Notes under the pieces: generated by a model
The model's database searches: none
What the model was told of the DNA's origin: nothing
The model's input: only the letters and a program-made list of their open reading frames with translations
Part shown: one piece after another, positions 1 to 9,397 of the stretch
How positions within the stretch are numbered: position 1 is the stretch's first letter
Layout of the letters: each line of letters starts with the position of its first letter
Source: Bryobacterales bacterium KBS 96
GTDB lineage: Bacteria; Acidobacteriota; Terriglobia; Bryobacterales; Bryobacteraceae
Length of the DNA stretch: 64,000 nucleotides
Reading direction: 5' to 3'
Assembly (NCBI GenBank): GCA_000381625.1
Contig: KB906767.1
Coordinates: 1,776,629 to 1,840,628, forward strand
Made by a program: the position numbers and the translations under genes

Positions 1-523
1 CGGCGTCGCGCCCGTCCGCAAGAAATGGCCGGTCTGGACTGAAGCGAAGCGTAATTCGTGGAAGCGCACGGACACTTTGCGCAGCAGGCGTCCCCAGTTC
101 CGGCCGGGGCCGCACCACGCTTGTCGGAGACGGCGGCGGGGGCTTTGGGTTCGCCCTTCGCACCTGAACAAACTGGCCGCCCGGGAGAAGCTCCGGATTT
201 TTGGCCCAGATGTAGACGAGGCCACTCCCCGGAACCGAAACCGCCGTACGCTTCGACAACTGTCCGGCGCCGATGGTGACAGTTCCCAGTTGCTTGACCT
301 CGCCGGAAGCTTGCCGTGCCTGCAGCAGCACCGGCAGTGATTTTGGCGCCGGCGCTGGCCGGTTCGCGGCATCCAACAAGGCAACCTGAATTACAATCTT
401 CTCGCCGGATTCGATGGACTGGGGGTTGATTTCGGCGGCCAGCTTGACGGGGCTAACGCTCGCGCCGAAAAACGGTGCGGGACTGAGAGCGAGAAAGAGC
501 AAATGTTGCGGTCGCAGCCACAT
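1..523 (-). CDS. Secreted protein of unknown function, 3' end cut by window edge
   Basis: An open minus-strand frame starts at ATG 523 and runs off the left edge after 174 codons without a stop. The start is supported by a GGAGG six bases upstream. The first 20 residues (MWLRPQHLLFLALSPAPFFG) form a likely signal peptide. The next stretch (SVSPVKLAAEINPQSIESGE, then KIVIQVALLDAANRPAP) reads like a beta-rich domain, a fold often found in bacterial surface proteins that contain Ig-like modules. A proline-rich segment (PKPPPPSP) follows near residue 125. It lies on the same strand as the two-component genes upstream but is separated from them by about 190 bases and a hairpin. The family is not recognised; export is inferred from the N-terminus. 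Confidence 0.6.
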   Translation of the reverse strand, partial: MWLRPQHLLFLALSPAPFFGASVSPVKLAAEINPQSIESGEKIVIQVALLDAANRPAPAPKSLPVLLQARQASGEVKQLGTVTIGAGQLSKRTAVSVPGSGLVYIWAKNPELLPGGQFVQVRRANPKPPPPSPTSVVRPRPELGTPAAQSVRALPRITLRFSPDRPFLADGRDA

Positions 524-632
524 GATTCCTCCGATTTCACCCATGGCCCGGTCAGGTTTGTCTTCTTTAAATCATGCAGCAATTTCGAAAAATCGTGAAG
601 AGAATTTGTCGTGGTTCCTAAAGAAAGCAGAT

Positions 633-681
633 GGCGGGCAAGGCGTCAGGTTTGCCGACGCCTTCCCCCTTCTCACCCGCC
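633..681. terminator. Long inverted repeat between receiver gene and secreted-protein gene
   Basis: An inner 8-bp stem AAGGCGTC/GACGCCTT (640-647 and 657-664) is nested in an outer GGCGGG/CCCGCC pair (633-638 and 676-681). It lies just after the receiver-only gene on the minus strand. No T-tract follows on either strand, so intrinsic termination is only a guess; it could be an mRNA-stabilising or attenuating hairpin. Confidence 0.4.
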
Positions 682-709
682 ACTCCTCCGAACTGAGAGG
701 CCCTGGCGC

Positions 710-1096
710 TTAGCCTCTGGCGGCGACCATCTGAATTGTGCTGTAGACGGCATCCGGTAGGAACGCCTTATCAATGCAGTCCAGGGCGCCGAGCGAGAGG
801 CAAGCGGCGCGCATTTCGTCGGATGGTTCAGAAGTCATCACCAACACCGATATGGGTAGCCGAGCCTCACGGATATACCGCAAAACGTCCAGCCCGCTGC
901 CTTCTTTCAGATAAAGATCGAGCAGCAGGACATCGGCCTGCGTTCCATCCAAGAGCAGCTTCGCGCCCGCTACGTCCTCGGCTGTCCCGACCAGCAGGAC
1001 GCCAGGAAACTCCTCCAGAAGAGATTCCACGCGCCTCAGGAAAACGGCAGAATCCTCGACGACGGCGACGCAGACGGCCTTTCCCTGTGGTGACAT
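710..1096 (-). CDS. Receiver-only response regulator
   Basis: A 128-residue protein made of one CheY-like receiver domain and nothing else. Visible landmarks are the acidic pair E14-D15 (VVEDS), the phospho-acceptor D60 in LLLDLYLKEGSGLD, the conserved T/S position in VLVMTSEP and K110 in CIDKAF. There is no DNA-binding or enzymatic output domain. It lies 120 bases downstream of the NarL-type regulator and the CHASE3 kinase on the same strand, so it may act as a phosphate sink or as a second target of that kinase; this is inference from position. The ATG at 1096 has no strong ribosome-binding site. Confidence 0.8.
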   Translation of the reverse strand: MSPQGKAVCVAVVEDSAVFLRRVESLLEEFPGVLLVGTAEDVAGAKLLLDGTQADVLLLDLYLKEGSGLDVLRYIREARLPISVLVMTSEPSDEMRAACLSLGALDCIDKAFLPDAVYSTIQMVAARG

Positions 1097-1216
1097 GATT
1101 CATTCTGGGATTAAAGTTGTCCAGAAAACAGTCGGGCGCCTCTGATTCCGATGTCAGAAACGGCAAGCGTGCGCTCAGAACATTCTGACAAGCGAATCGG
1201 AAGACACGCGAGAGTA

Positions 1217-1846
1217 CTAAAGAAGCTTGTGCTCTATGGTGTAGCGGACCAGTTCCGAGTTATTGCCAATATGCAGTTTCTCGAGAATCCGCGCACGGTA
1301 GGTGCTGATTGTCTTCACGCTTAAGTTCAACTCCTCGCCGATTTGCGTGAGACTCTTGCCGGCGGCAAGCCCGCGCAGCACCTGATCCTCCCGATCCGAC
1401 AGAAACAAATGAGGCGGACCGTTCTCGTTCGAGGCAACCGTCTCGGCTAAGTGCTCGGCAAGTCCAGGCCCGATATATCTGCTTCCAGAAAGAATCCTTC
1501 TCACGGCGCGGATCAGTTCCTCGGGCTCGGCATCCTTGGTCAGATACCCATCGGCTCCCGCCCGCAAGGCCCGAACGCCGAACTGGCTTTCCGGGTACAT
1601 CGTATAGATCAGGATTCGTATCTGCGGCTGCCGGTCCTTTAGTAGGGGAATCATGTCGAGACCGCCCCTCGATTTCAAGCTGAGGTCGAGTATCGCGCCA
1701 TCCCATATCGATTCCGAGACCTGGCGCAGCGCCTCTGTCTCGCTGTCCGCGAAGCCTATTTGCAAGTCCGGTATTTCCCCGCTGAGCATGTCGCTCAATC
1801 CGCGCCGCACGGCAACATGGTCGTCAATAAGCAGCATCCGTTTCAT
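1217..1846 (-). CDS. NarL/FixJ-family response regulator
   Basis: A 209-residue two-domain regulator. The receiver domain (1-120) has D9-D10 in LLIDDH, phospho-acceptor D54 in AILDLSLKS, and K104 in YLTKDAEP. The C-terminal LuxR-type HTH (about 145-209) carries the usual LSDREDQVLRGLAAGKSLTQ entry and the recognition helix SVKTISTYRARILEKL. The start MKRMLLIDD at 1846 is preferred over the longer frame because its ATG overlaps the kinase stop (ATGA, 1843-1846) and the receiver fold begins there. It is the obvious partner of the upstream kinase. Its target genes are not evident. Confidence 0.92.
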   Translation of the reverse strand: MKRMLLIDDHVAVRRGLSDMLSGEIPDLQIGFADSETEALRQVSESIWDGAILDLSLKSRGGLDMIPLLKDRQPQIRILIYTMYPESQFGVRALRAGADGYLTKDAEPEELIRAVRRILSGSRYIGPGLAEHLAETVASNENGPPHLFLSDREDQVLRGLAAGKSLTQIGEELNLSVKTISTYRARILEKLHIGNNSELVRYTIEHKLL

Positions 1847-3321
1847 CCATGCACCTCGCCGGCGCTCGCGACAGGAAGCGGATAACACACGCGAACAGTG
1901 GTTCCCTGCCCTGGAGCGCTATCGATGGACATGCTGGCGCCCAGCAATCGCGCCCGTTCCCGCATTCCCAGCAATCCAAACGATCGCCGGTTTTCTATCC
2001 CCTCTGTCGAGAAACCCTGGCCATCGTCTTTGATCTCGATCGTAACCTCGCCGTCACGATGGATCAGCGACAGGGCTATTGCCGATGCATTCGCGTGCCG
2101 TGCAATGTTGGTAAAACTCTCCTGCACAATTCTGAATAGCGCAATGCGCGCATCCGGCGGTAGCAGCAGGTCCGGAGCTTGTATGTCCACCGACAAAGAA
2201 ACACCCAGACGTTGCGCGAATTCTCGCGCAAAGGCGCCAGCGGCGGCCGCGAGTCCCAGATGATCGATGAGCGGCGGACGTAGCTCGCTTGCAATTCGGC
2301 GCAGAGAACGAATGGTCTCATCGACAGCGGCGGAACTCTCCTGTAGCCGGGTTATTGCGGCATCCTGTTCACCGAGTCTCAGCCGGCTGATGGTCGCCGA
2401 CATGTCCAGTTTGATTCCAGTCAGCGCCCCGCCCAAGGCATCGTGGATCTCTCGCGCGAGGCTTGCCCGTTCCTCTTCCCGGACGGATTGCAGGCGATTG
2501 GCAAGCAGACGAAATTCTTCTTCACTCCGCGCGATCTGCGAGAGACGTTCCGCATCGCGCGAAAACGCTTCGTTCAACTGAAGGGTGCCCGACAACAACA
2601 CAAAAAAAGCGACGGCCGTACCGATCAGCGTCACCAGCACGCCCAACCGGCTCCGAGTTTCAATCTCAGACGTATGCCGCGCCGCTGTTGCGAATACGCG
2701 TGTGAGCATGTTGTCGGACTCGCTTCGCAACTGATCCATCAGAACCTGGCCTTTGCCGCCGCGGACAACTTCGAACGCGGCGGCAGGCCCCTGTTCGCGA
2801 AAAACCATGAGGACGCCCGACAGTTCCCGCAATTTGTCCGATACTAATTCTTCAACCCGGCGAACGTGCGGGCGCTCTTTCGTATAAGGCTCCAGATTCG
2901 CTCGAAAGTTGGACAATATTTCCGGCATTCGAGCCACAGCTAAATCGTAGGGCACAAGATATTTGGGTAAACCGGTAACCAGATAGCCCCGCTGTCCCGT
3001 TTCGGCGTCCAGAAGCGCTCCGCGCAGAGCTTCCGTGGCTCTAAACGCGAAATCCGCGCGCGTCACCGCCCTGCGTGACCGGGTGAGCTGATAATAATCC
3101 TGTAAACGAAAGGCTGTCACTGCAGCCAAAGCACACATTCCGAGCACTAGCAGGATGAATGCCCGCCGCTTCGGAGTCAGCCGCGCAGCAACGGGCTCGG
3201 GAAACAGGCGTGATCGCTTTTGCTTTGAATCTTTCGTGGCATCGACCTCGTATTCACGTTCCATCGGAAATACTATCCAATTAGAGACAGAAAGCCAACG
3301 CTTTTCTGTAGAAATCGGCAT
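1843..3321 (-). CDS. Membrane histidine kinase with CHASE3 sensor domain (NarX/DesK-type)
   Basis: A sensor kinase of about 492 residues. A first membrane helix (about 55-72, FILLVLGMCALAAVTAF) and a second (about 227-248) flank an extracytoplasmic CHASE3 domain with the hallmark ETGQRGYLVTG. The cytoplasmic part has a HisKA_3 box (SLAREIHDALGGALTGIKLD, phospho-His near 293) and a HATPase domain with DDGQGF and GLLGMRERARLLG. CHASE3 ligands are generally unknown. The start is uncertain: ATG 3321 has a close GGAAGG upstream, while ATG 3264 would shorten the cytoplasmic leader. The stop overlaps the response-regulator start, indicating translational coupling. Confidence 0.9.
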   Translation of the reverse strand: MPISTEKRWLSVSNWIVFPMEREYEVDATKDSKQKRSRLFPEPVAARLTPKRRAFILLVLGMCALAAVTAFRLQDYYQLTRSRRAVTRADFAFRATEALRGALLDAETGQRGYLVTGLPKYLVPYDLAVARMPEILSNFRANLEPYTKERPHVRRVEELVSDKLRELSGVLMVFREQGPAAAFEVVRGGKGQVLMDQLRSESDNMLTRVFATAARHTSEIETRSRLGVLVTLIGTAVAFFVLLSGTLQLNEAFSRDAERLSQIARSEEEFRLLANRLQSVREEERASLAREIHDALGGALTGIKLDMSATISRLRLGEQDAAITRLQESSAAVDETIRSLRRIASELRPPLIDHLGLAAAAGAFAREFAQRLGVSLSVDIQAPDLLLPPDARIALFRIVQESFTNIARHANASAIALSLIHRDGEVTIEIKDDGQGFSTEGIENRRSFGLLGMRERARLLGASMSIDSAPGQGTTVRVCYPLPVASAGEVHG

Positions 3322-3401
3322 TGCCTTCCGGGCGATCCAATAATGCCGGACCCCAGGGCGGGCGCCGCTGCGGAACCCGATATGATGCAAGTTTCAACAT
3401 T

Positions 3402-4970
3402 ATGCGCCTACCAGGTACACCATTCCGTTTCCTGCTGTCCGGAGTCATCGCGGCCTGCACGCTCGTCACAGTAGGCAACGCCCAGGCCCAGAAGCCACAC
3501 GAACAGCCTGCCAATTCAGCCCAGGCAAATACTGGCGAATCTACCAGATTCCCCGCTCCCCCCGCAGTGGAGAAAACATCGGTGACTCAACAGACGACAC
3601 ATATTGGCGGTCAGGAAATTCACTATACGGCGACAGCGGGAACCCTCCTTTTGAAAAAGGAGGACGGAAAGCCCAAGGCCAGCATGTTTTTTATCGCTTA
3701 TTCTCGTGACGGAATCCCGGACGTTTCAAAACGTCCCATCACATTTGCTTACAACGGAGGGCCAGGCTCTTCGTCGGTATGGCTGCACATGGGCGCGCTC
3801 GGGCCCAAGCGAGTTCCGTTGACCGACGAAGGATTTCCGGTCCCTCCTCCTTACCCGATCGTCGATAACGAAGACTCGGTTCTCGACTTTACGGACCTGG
3901 TGTTCATCGATCCGGTGACGACCGGATACAGCCGCAACGCGCCGGGGGAAAATCCGCAGCAGTTTCATGGACTCGAAGGCGATCTGTCGTCGGTTGCCGC
4001 GTTCATTCAAGAATATCTCTCGAAGTATAACCGCTGGAGTTCGCCTAAATTCCTCGCGGGAGAGAGTTATGGGACGACACGTTCGGCGGGACTGTCCGAT
4101 TATCTTCTTAAGAACGATGGTATTTATCTGAACGGCATCACTCTTATTTCCTCCGTTCTGAATTTTCAGACGCTCGATTTCCAGCCTGGCAACGATCTGC
4201 CCTACATCCTCTATTTGCCTTCGTACACCGCGGCCGCCTGGTATCACAAGAAACTGCCGGCCGACCTTGGAGATCTTCAGAAAGCTGTTGCTGAGTCCCG
4301 ACGTTTCGCGGCCAACGAGTACACGCTCGCGCTGATGAAAGGCAATCAACTCACGCCTGCCGAGCGAACGTCCGTTGCAAAGCAAATGGCGCGATTGACC
4401 GGACTATCCGAGCAATATATCGAGGAATCGAACTTGCGCGTGCCGATCTTCCATTTTGTGAAGCAACTGCTGCGCGATCAACGCCGGACGATCGGCCGCT
4501 ACGACGACCGGTTAGAAGGCATCGACGCTGATGTGACTGGCGACAGGTTCGAATACGATCCGAGCTACGCCTCGGTCCTCGGCGCCTATACGGCGGCGTT
4601 TAATGAATACATTCGATCGCAGCTTAAATGGGACAGCCCAACGCCCTACGAAATTCTCACCGGAAAAGTACGGCCGTGGAGCTATAAGGAATTCGAGAAC
4701 CGATACGTCGATGTCGCTAGCCGGCTACGCGACGCCATGTCGCAGAACCAGCATCTGCACGTTCTGGTCGCCAACGGCTATTTCGACCTGGCGACGCCCT
4801 TCTTCGCCACGGAATACACGTTTCATCACCTCGGGCTCGACCCGAAGCTCGATGGCAACGTGAGCATGATGTACTGCGAAGCCGGCCACATGCTCTACAC
4901 GAAAAAGACATGCTTGACAAGTCTTCACCAGCACATGGCGGAGTTGTATCAAAAGGCGCTTGCGCGGTAA
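3402..4970 (+). CDS. Secreted serine carboxypeptidase, peptidase family S10
   Basis: A 522-residue exported peptidase. After a signal peptide (about 1-30, ending AQAQ), the oxyanion motif NGGPGSSSVW appears at 118-127, the nucleophile S222 in GESYG, then D462 in GYFDLATPF and H496 in CEAGHMLYT, giving a complete Ser-Asp-His triad in the S10 order. These enzymes release C-terminal amino acids from peptides at acidic pH and are common in acid-soil Acidobacteria. The ATG at 3402 is chosen because the signal peptide starts there. It is divergent from the kinase operon and ends only 35 bases from the convergent TonB-receptor stop. Confidence 0.93.
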   Translation: MRLPGTPFRFLLSGVIAACTLVTVGNAQAQKPHEQPANSAQANTGESTRFPAPPAVEKTSVTQQTTHIGGQEIHYTATAGTLLLKKEDGKPKASMFFIAYSRDGIPDVSKRPITFAYNGGPGSSSVWLHMGALGPKRVPLTDEGFPVPPPYPIVDNEDSVLDFTDLVFIDPVTTGYSRNAPGENPQQFHGLEGDLSSVAAFIQEYLSKYNRWSSPKFLAGESYGTTRSAGLSDYLLKNDGIYLNGITLISSVLNFQTLDFQPGNDLPYILYLPSYTAAAWYHKKLPADLGDLQKAVAESRRFAANEYTLALMKGNQLTPAERTSVAKQMARLTGLSEQYIEESNLRVPIFHFVKQLLRDQRRTIGRYDDRLEGIDADVTGDRFEYDPSYASVLGAYTAAFNEYIRSQLKWDSPTPYEILTGKVRPWSYKEFENRYVDVASRLRDAMSQNQHLHVLVANGYFDLATPFFATEYTFHHLGLDPKLDGNVSMMYCEAGHMLYTKKTCLTSLHQHMAELYQKALAR

Positions 4971-5005
4971 AACCCTCCCGGCGCTCGAACAACAAAGCGA
5001 TCTCG

Positions 5006-8000
5006 CTAGAATATGATCTTCGCCGCCAACTGCAACTCGCGATTATTATTCGAGGTCGAGCTGATGGTCCCGAACGAAGGCGTCCCAAATACCGCAGAGG
5101 GGTTTGAAAACGACGGGTGATTGAACACATTAAATGCCTCGCCGCGCAATTGCACCCTGAACCGTTCAGTCATCGCGAAGTTCTTGAACAGCGAGAAGTC
5201 AACATCGACCAAACCGGGACCATAGAGGATGTTTCTGCCGGCATTACCGTAGGTAAACGCCTGCGGTAATGCGAAGGCGGACGTCGGGATACACGCGGTC
5301 AGGTGACCATTGCCGCAATCAGCCGTTGGCGTGCCGATCAGGTTCGGCCGTTCATTGCTCGATCCCGTATTCGCTGGGTCTCCCGATACCGTTACGTTGA
5401 AGGGGAATCCGCCTTGCACTGTGACGATGCCGTTCGTTTGCCACCCGCCGAGAAGCGTGCGCTTCAGGCCAGTCGCGCTTTGGAAAAACGGCAGATCGTA
5501 CAGGAAGCTTCCCACAAACCGGTGACGCACATCCCAATTGCTATTGCCGTAATCGCGCGCCCAGTTGTATGGGTCCATGGGAGCGCCGCCTCCGTTCGAA
5601 TCGGTGGAAACGTCCAGATTGTGCGACCACGTATACGAAAGGAGCATGCTAAGTCCATGCGAGAGATTCTGTTTCAGAACGACATTGAGGCCTTGATAGT
5701 TTGAAATTTCGTCGGTTTGGATGGTCCGGATACTCCCGAATAGCTGATTCGGACGGCGTGAATTGACAGTTCCGGGGCCGGGCGACAGCGGCGTGTTGTT
5801 GAAATAGCTGCGATCGAGATGATAAGAGTGCGACCCCAGATACTGCACATCGAGAGCCGCATTTTTCCAGAGAGCCCGTTCGACATCGAAGCTCCACTGG
5901 TTCATGCGGGCAGTAGGCAGATTCGGATTAATGGCAAAAGCGCTGGGGTATTTGTTAGTTCCCCCTTGCGCGCTCGCCGGCGTCGGATCGGCGAGAGTGA
6001 TCAGGTTGCCTTTTGATAGATCGGACGTATACGTATAGATCGTGCTGAACGGCGGATTCGTGGTCGCCAGCGTATACGTGTTCAGCTGGTTTGCGTTGTA
6101 GTAGATTCCGAAACCGCCCCGCACCACCCATTCCGGGGTGACGCGATAGGCAAATCCGAACCGGGGAGCGAAATCCTTATGTGTCGGATTCGTATACGGA
6201 ATGATTTTCGGAACGGTCGTCGGGATGAAATGCGTCTGGGTTGGATCGAGAATCGTCCCGTTTCCGTTTGTGGAGTGCGGCACGGTGGGAAGTTCGTAGC
6301 GCAGTCCCAGGTTCAAAGTCAGCTTCGAGGTGGCCTGCCATTTGTCGACAAAGAAGAATCCGTCACGCCATTGTTCACCGCCGCCGGGCGTCAATGGTCC
6401 AGGCGTCGTATCGCTCTGAATCAACCCCATCATAAAATCCGCTGGAGCGAATGGCGTGAATGAATTGGCAAAGGTAAAGCCGCCGCGAGGATTATTGTTC
6501 GCGGTTCGCAGCGTGATCAACTTTCGAATTTCCAGGCCGGCCGAAATGGTGTGCGCGCCGTGCGTCCAACTAAGCAGATCTGTTCCCTGCCAGGTTGTGT
6601 CCGTCTGATACCAATTGCTGCTCGCCATGTTCTGTCCGCCGATAGACATGTATCCGGCAATTCCGAAATTAGGAAGACCTGAATTGGCGAGGTCCGTCGT
6701 AAAACCCGGAATGCCGATTTCCGTTCCGGCATTAGCCAAATCGGCCGTATGGAAAAAATTCACGGAATCGATGGTGGTGTGCTGCCGCCCGAACCTCGCG
6801 TCATTGACAAGCGTCGGCGTAATCACCTGCGTATATCCAACGACGAAGTTGCGGTCGGTAACCGGCTGGTTGTAGCCGTTGTTTGGATTGGTGTTGCCAT
6901 TCACCAGCGTCGTGTTCTCCCAGGCATAGCGGAAGAAGAGCCGTACGTTCTGACCGAAATTCTGGTCGATACGGTCGATTGTCTGGTTCGTGTTGTTAGA
7001 GCTAGGGACATTGATGAGATAGTTGTTCGTAATGCCCGGCAGGTTCGGCAGCGGCATATACTTCAGCGCATTCAACGCTTGCGGCGAAAGGTATTGGGGC
7101 TGAATAATGTTGCCCGGGAACGGGGCATTACCGGCAAGCGGATTCACCAATTGCTTCGCCGTATATTCCGAAAAATCACCCTGGCGCATCTTCGGCGTGA
7201 GCACCGAATCCAGTTGTGCGAGAGACTGTGCCTGCCGCAGCCCTTCATAATTCACCATGAAAAATGTTTTGTTGCGGCCGTCGTAGAGCTTCGGGATGAC
7301 GATGGGACCAGAGAGCTCAAACCCGAACTGATTCTGACGGAATGGCGCCTGCGGAGCCGTGGGCTTTTCGAAAAATCCGCGCGCATCGAAATAGTTGTTG
7401 CGGACGAATTCGAATACTGTGCCATGAAGATCGTTTGTCCCACTCCTGGTAACCAAATTCATCTGTAGCCCGAGGTACCCGCCGTATTGGGCCTGATAGG
7501 TGCCGGTTTGAATCTGAGTTTCCTGAATCGCGTCGACGGACGGACGGAAGGTCGTCGTCGTAATCAGGTTGTTCATGATGCTGACTCCGTCGAGCGAAAC
7601 GCTATTCTGAATCTCGCGTGTGCCGGCAGCGATGAAATCTTCCCCTTGCCCCGGATTGCCGGACGGAGCCTTCAATCCCGGCAGAACACCCGGCGTAATG
7701 ACGGCAAGCTTAAGTGAATCACGGCCGTTGAGCGGCAGGTCCACGGTCTGACGGCGACCCACGGTCTGACTGATGCTGGCGTCATCGGTGGTGATCGGCG
7801 GAGCCTCGGAGGTAACGGTCATCGTTTGAGACACTTCGCCAATATGCATGCTGAAGTCGTTGCGGACAATCTGGTTGGTTTCGACCACAACATTAGACCT
7901 CGTGAACGACTGAAAGCCGGAGTGGGCAGCGGTAACGGAATATGTTCCAATCCGGACGAACTGAATGTTATAGAAGCCTTCGTTATTCGTCACGGCTTTG

Positions 8001-8170
8001 TAAGTATCTTTCGTGGCAAGGTTAACTGCCGTAATCGTGGCGCCCGCGACAGCGGCGCCGGAGGCATCCGTGACGTTGCCGACTAGCGCGGTGGTTGTCG
8101 CGAGCTGCGCGAATGCGGCCGCGCAACATATGAGAAAGAGGCAGGCGGAAACTAAAATCTTTCTAATCAC
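5006..8170 (-). CDS. Oar-like TonB-dependent receptor 1
   Basis: A 1054-residue outer-membrane protein. A signal peptide (1-21, ending AFA) leads into a carboxypeptidase-regulatory-like beta-sandwich (about 24-110, GNVTDASGAAVAGATITAV), then a plug region (LPLNGRDSLKLAVITPGV and SVSLDGVSIMNN) and a long TonB-dependent barrel. It ends in a Phe (LAAKIIF), as expected for BamA recognition. The GTG start at 8170 has GGAGGG upstream. Receptors of this architecture abound in Acidobacteria and are thought to import glycans or peptides; the substrate cannot be read from sequence. No SusD-like gene is next to it. The gene stands alone between an S10 peptidase and a PhyH dioxygenase, each transcribed separately. 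Confidence 0.92.
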   Translation of the reverse strand: MIRKILVSACLFLICCAAAFAQLATTTALVGNVTDASGAAVAGATITAVNLATKDTYKAVTNNEGFYNIQFVRIGTYSVTAAHSGFQSFTRSNVVVETNQIVRNDFSMHIGEVSQTMTVTSEAPPITTDDASISQTVGRRQTVDLPLNGRDSLKLAVITPGVLPGLKAPSGNPGQGEDFIAAGTREIQNSVSLDGVSIMNNLITTTTFRPSVDAIQETQIQTGTYQAQYGGYLGLQMNLVTRSGTNDLHGTVFEFVRNNYFDARGFFEKPTAPQAPFRQNQFGFELSGPIVIPKLYDGRNKTFFMVNYEGLRQAQSLAQLDSVLTPKMRQGDFSEYTAKQLVNPLAGNAPFPGNIIQPQYLSPQALNALKYMPLPNLPGITNNYLINVPSSNNTNQTIDRIDQNFGQNVRLFFRYAWENTTLVNGNTNPNNGYNQPVTDRNFVVGYTQVITPTLVNDARFGRQHTTIDSVNFFHTADLANAGTEIGIPGFTTDLANSGLPNFGIAGYMSIGGQNMASSNWYQTDTTWQGTDLLSWTHGAHTISAGLEIRKLITLRTANNNPRGGFTFANSFTPFAPADFMMGLIQSDTTPGPLTPGGGEQWRDGFFFVDKWQATSKLTLNLGLRYELPTVPHSTNGNGTILDPTQTHFIPTTVPKIIPYTNPTHKDFAPRFGFAYRVTPEWVVRGGFGIYYNANQLNTYTLATTNPPFSTIYTYTSDLSKGNLITLADPTPASAQGGTNKYPSAFAINPNLPTARMNQWSFDVERALWKNAALDVQYLGSHSYHLDRSYFNNTPLSPGPGTVNSRRPNQLFGSIRTIQTDEISNYQGLNVVLKQNLSHGLSMLLSYTWSHNLDVSTDSNGGGAPMDPYNWARDYGNSNWDVRHRFVGSFLYDLPFFQSATGLKRTLLGGWQTNGIVTVQGGFPFNVTVSGDPANTGSSNERPNLIGTPTADCGNGHLTACIPTSAFALPQAFTYGNAGRNILYGPGLVDVDFSLFKNFAMTERFRVQLRGEAFNVFNHPSFSNPSAVFGTPSFGTISSTSNNNRELQLAAKIIF

Positions 8171-8283
8171 AAGCCCTCCAGAAGCAATAAGTTGGTCCAG
8201 TATATATCAGGATTGGGGCAACGGAACAGCTTGCTTCTAAACGTTCATCACATAACGCTGATGAGCGCCGCACTCGACAACTG

Positions 8284-9171
8284 TCAGCCGCGCGCTACTG
8301 GTTCGGGCGCGAACAAAAGAGGAAAAAATTGGCCTTGCATTTGCTGGCCATTCGCAATTGGAGGCACGCCCCTCAGCAATTCCGAGTCGGACGCGGAACG
8401 TACGCCGTCTCGGAACGCGTTGACAATTGTGGCGCGCCGTGGCCGGTCGGTCCTGTTTTCATAGGAGCCATGCACCATCAGCGGATGATGGAAGCTGCAC
8501 TCGCCTCGTTTCAACTCGACGGGAACCGGGTTGAACGCCTCCCGTTGCTCCGGCGATAGTACCGTCAGGATTTCATCCATTTTTCCTGTCAGACCCGTAA
8601 TCGGCAGCAGATTCCACCGGTGGCTTCCCGGCACGTAATGGAGGCAACCATTATCCCGCGTGCTGTCGTCCAAACCGATCCAGCAGGTGATATGGGCCAT
8701 GGGCTCGGTCCGCGTCCAATAGGAATAATCCTGATGCCAGGCGACCACGCCCCCGTGTTGAGCCGGTTTGCAGAAGAGCTGATCGTGCCAGAAGCGCACC
8801 GGCCCGCCGAGGAGTTGTGACGCGGGCATCAGAAACGCGGGATTCCAGAGGATATCGTGAAAAGCCGGGGTGATTCTCCAGGCGCCCAATGCGTGAAACA
8901 AAACGGTATCCGCTTGCGCCGACTCGTTCGAATGATATTCGTAGAAAAGCTCGTTCCCCGGATTTGAACGGTCTGTCAAAGCCGCCAGATCTGTCTGCAA
9001 TGCTTCGATCTGCTCGTCATTGAGTACGCGCACGCCCTTCAAGTAACCGTGCTCATGATAGAAAGCGACCTGCTCATCGGAGAGTTCGTACTGTTCCCAC
9101 TCTCCGCGATTTTTCGGCCATTCGAACAGACGGCCGACAGGCTCGTGAATTTCGGAAAGATCTCTGATCAT
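8284..9171 (-). CDS. Phytanoyl-CoA dioxygenase (PhyH) family protein
   Basis: A 295-residue Fe(II)/2-oxoglutarate-dependent oxygenase. The iron-binding facial triad is visible as His and Asp in [10 protein letters not shown] and a distal His in [14 protein letters not shown], with the following Arg (DRPRRAT) as likely 2-oxoglutarate ligand. [13 protein letters not shown] is the typical PhyH strand. The start [11 protein letters not shown] at 9171 is chosen over a longer frame whose extra N-terminus is not protein-like. The hydroxylated substrate is unknown; bacterial members act on varied small molecules, not necessarily phytanoyl-CoA. It is divergent from the GH65-like gene and shares its upstream region of about 226 bases. 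Confidence 0.88.
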   Translation of the reverse strand: MIRDLSEIHEPVGRLFEWPKNRGEWEQYELSDEQVAFYHEHGYLKGVRVLNDEQIEALQTDLAALTDRSNPGNELFYEYHSNESAQADTVLFHALGAWRITPAFHDILWNPAFLMPASQLLGGPVRFWHDQLFCKPAQHGGVVAWHQDYSYWTRTEPMAHITCWIGLDDSTRDNGCLHYVPGSHRWNLLPITGLTGKMDEILTVLSPEQREAFNPVPVELKRGECSFHHPLMVHGSYENRTDRPRRATIVNAFRDGVRSASDSELLRGVPPIANGQQMQGQFFPLLFAPEPVARG

Positions 9172-9397
9172 GCTTACGCCTACATCAGAGCTTATCCGAT
9201 CGAGTCCGCAACTTGGCTCCGCAAGCACCCCCAGCACAGCGGAGCCGGCATTTTTTGCGGTTGAATTTTCCGTGGCAGTGGAGCAGAATCGGGCTACGGA
9301 CTCTAGCGCCGGAGGGCTCATCCAGGGCATCCAGATCTGTTCGACATGGCGACAACGGAATGCGCAACATGCAGTTCGGCGCGCACATCACCTTTTG

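Noticed and set aside
710-1166. Overlapping frames with Arg/Pro-rich products around the receiver gene
   Set aside because: They are GC-rich shadow frames of the clear receiver-domain gene.
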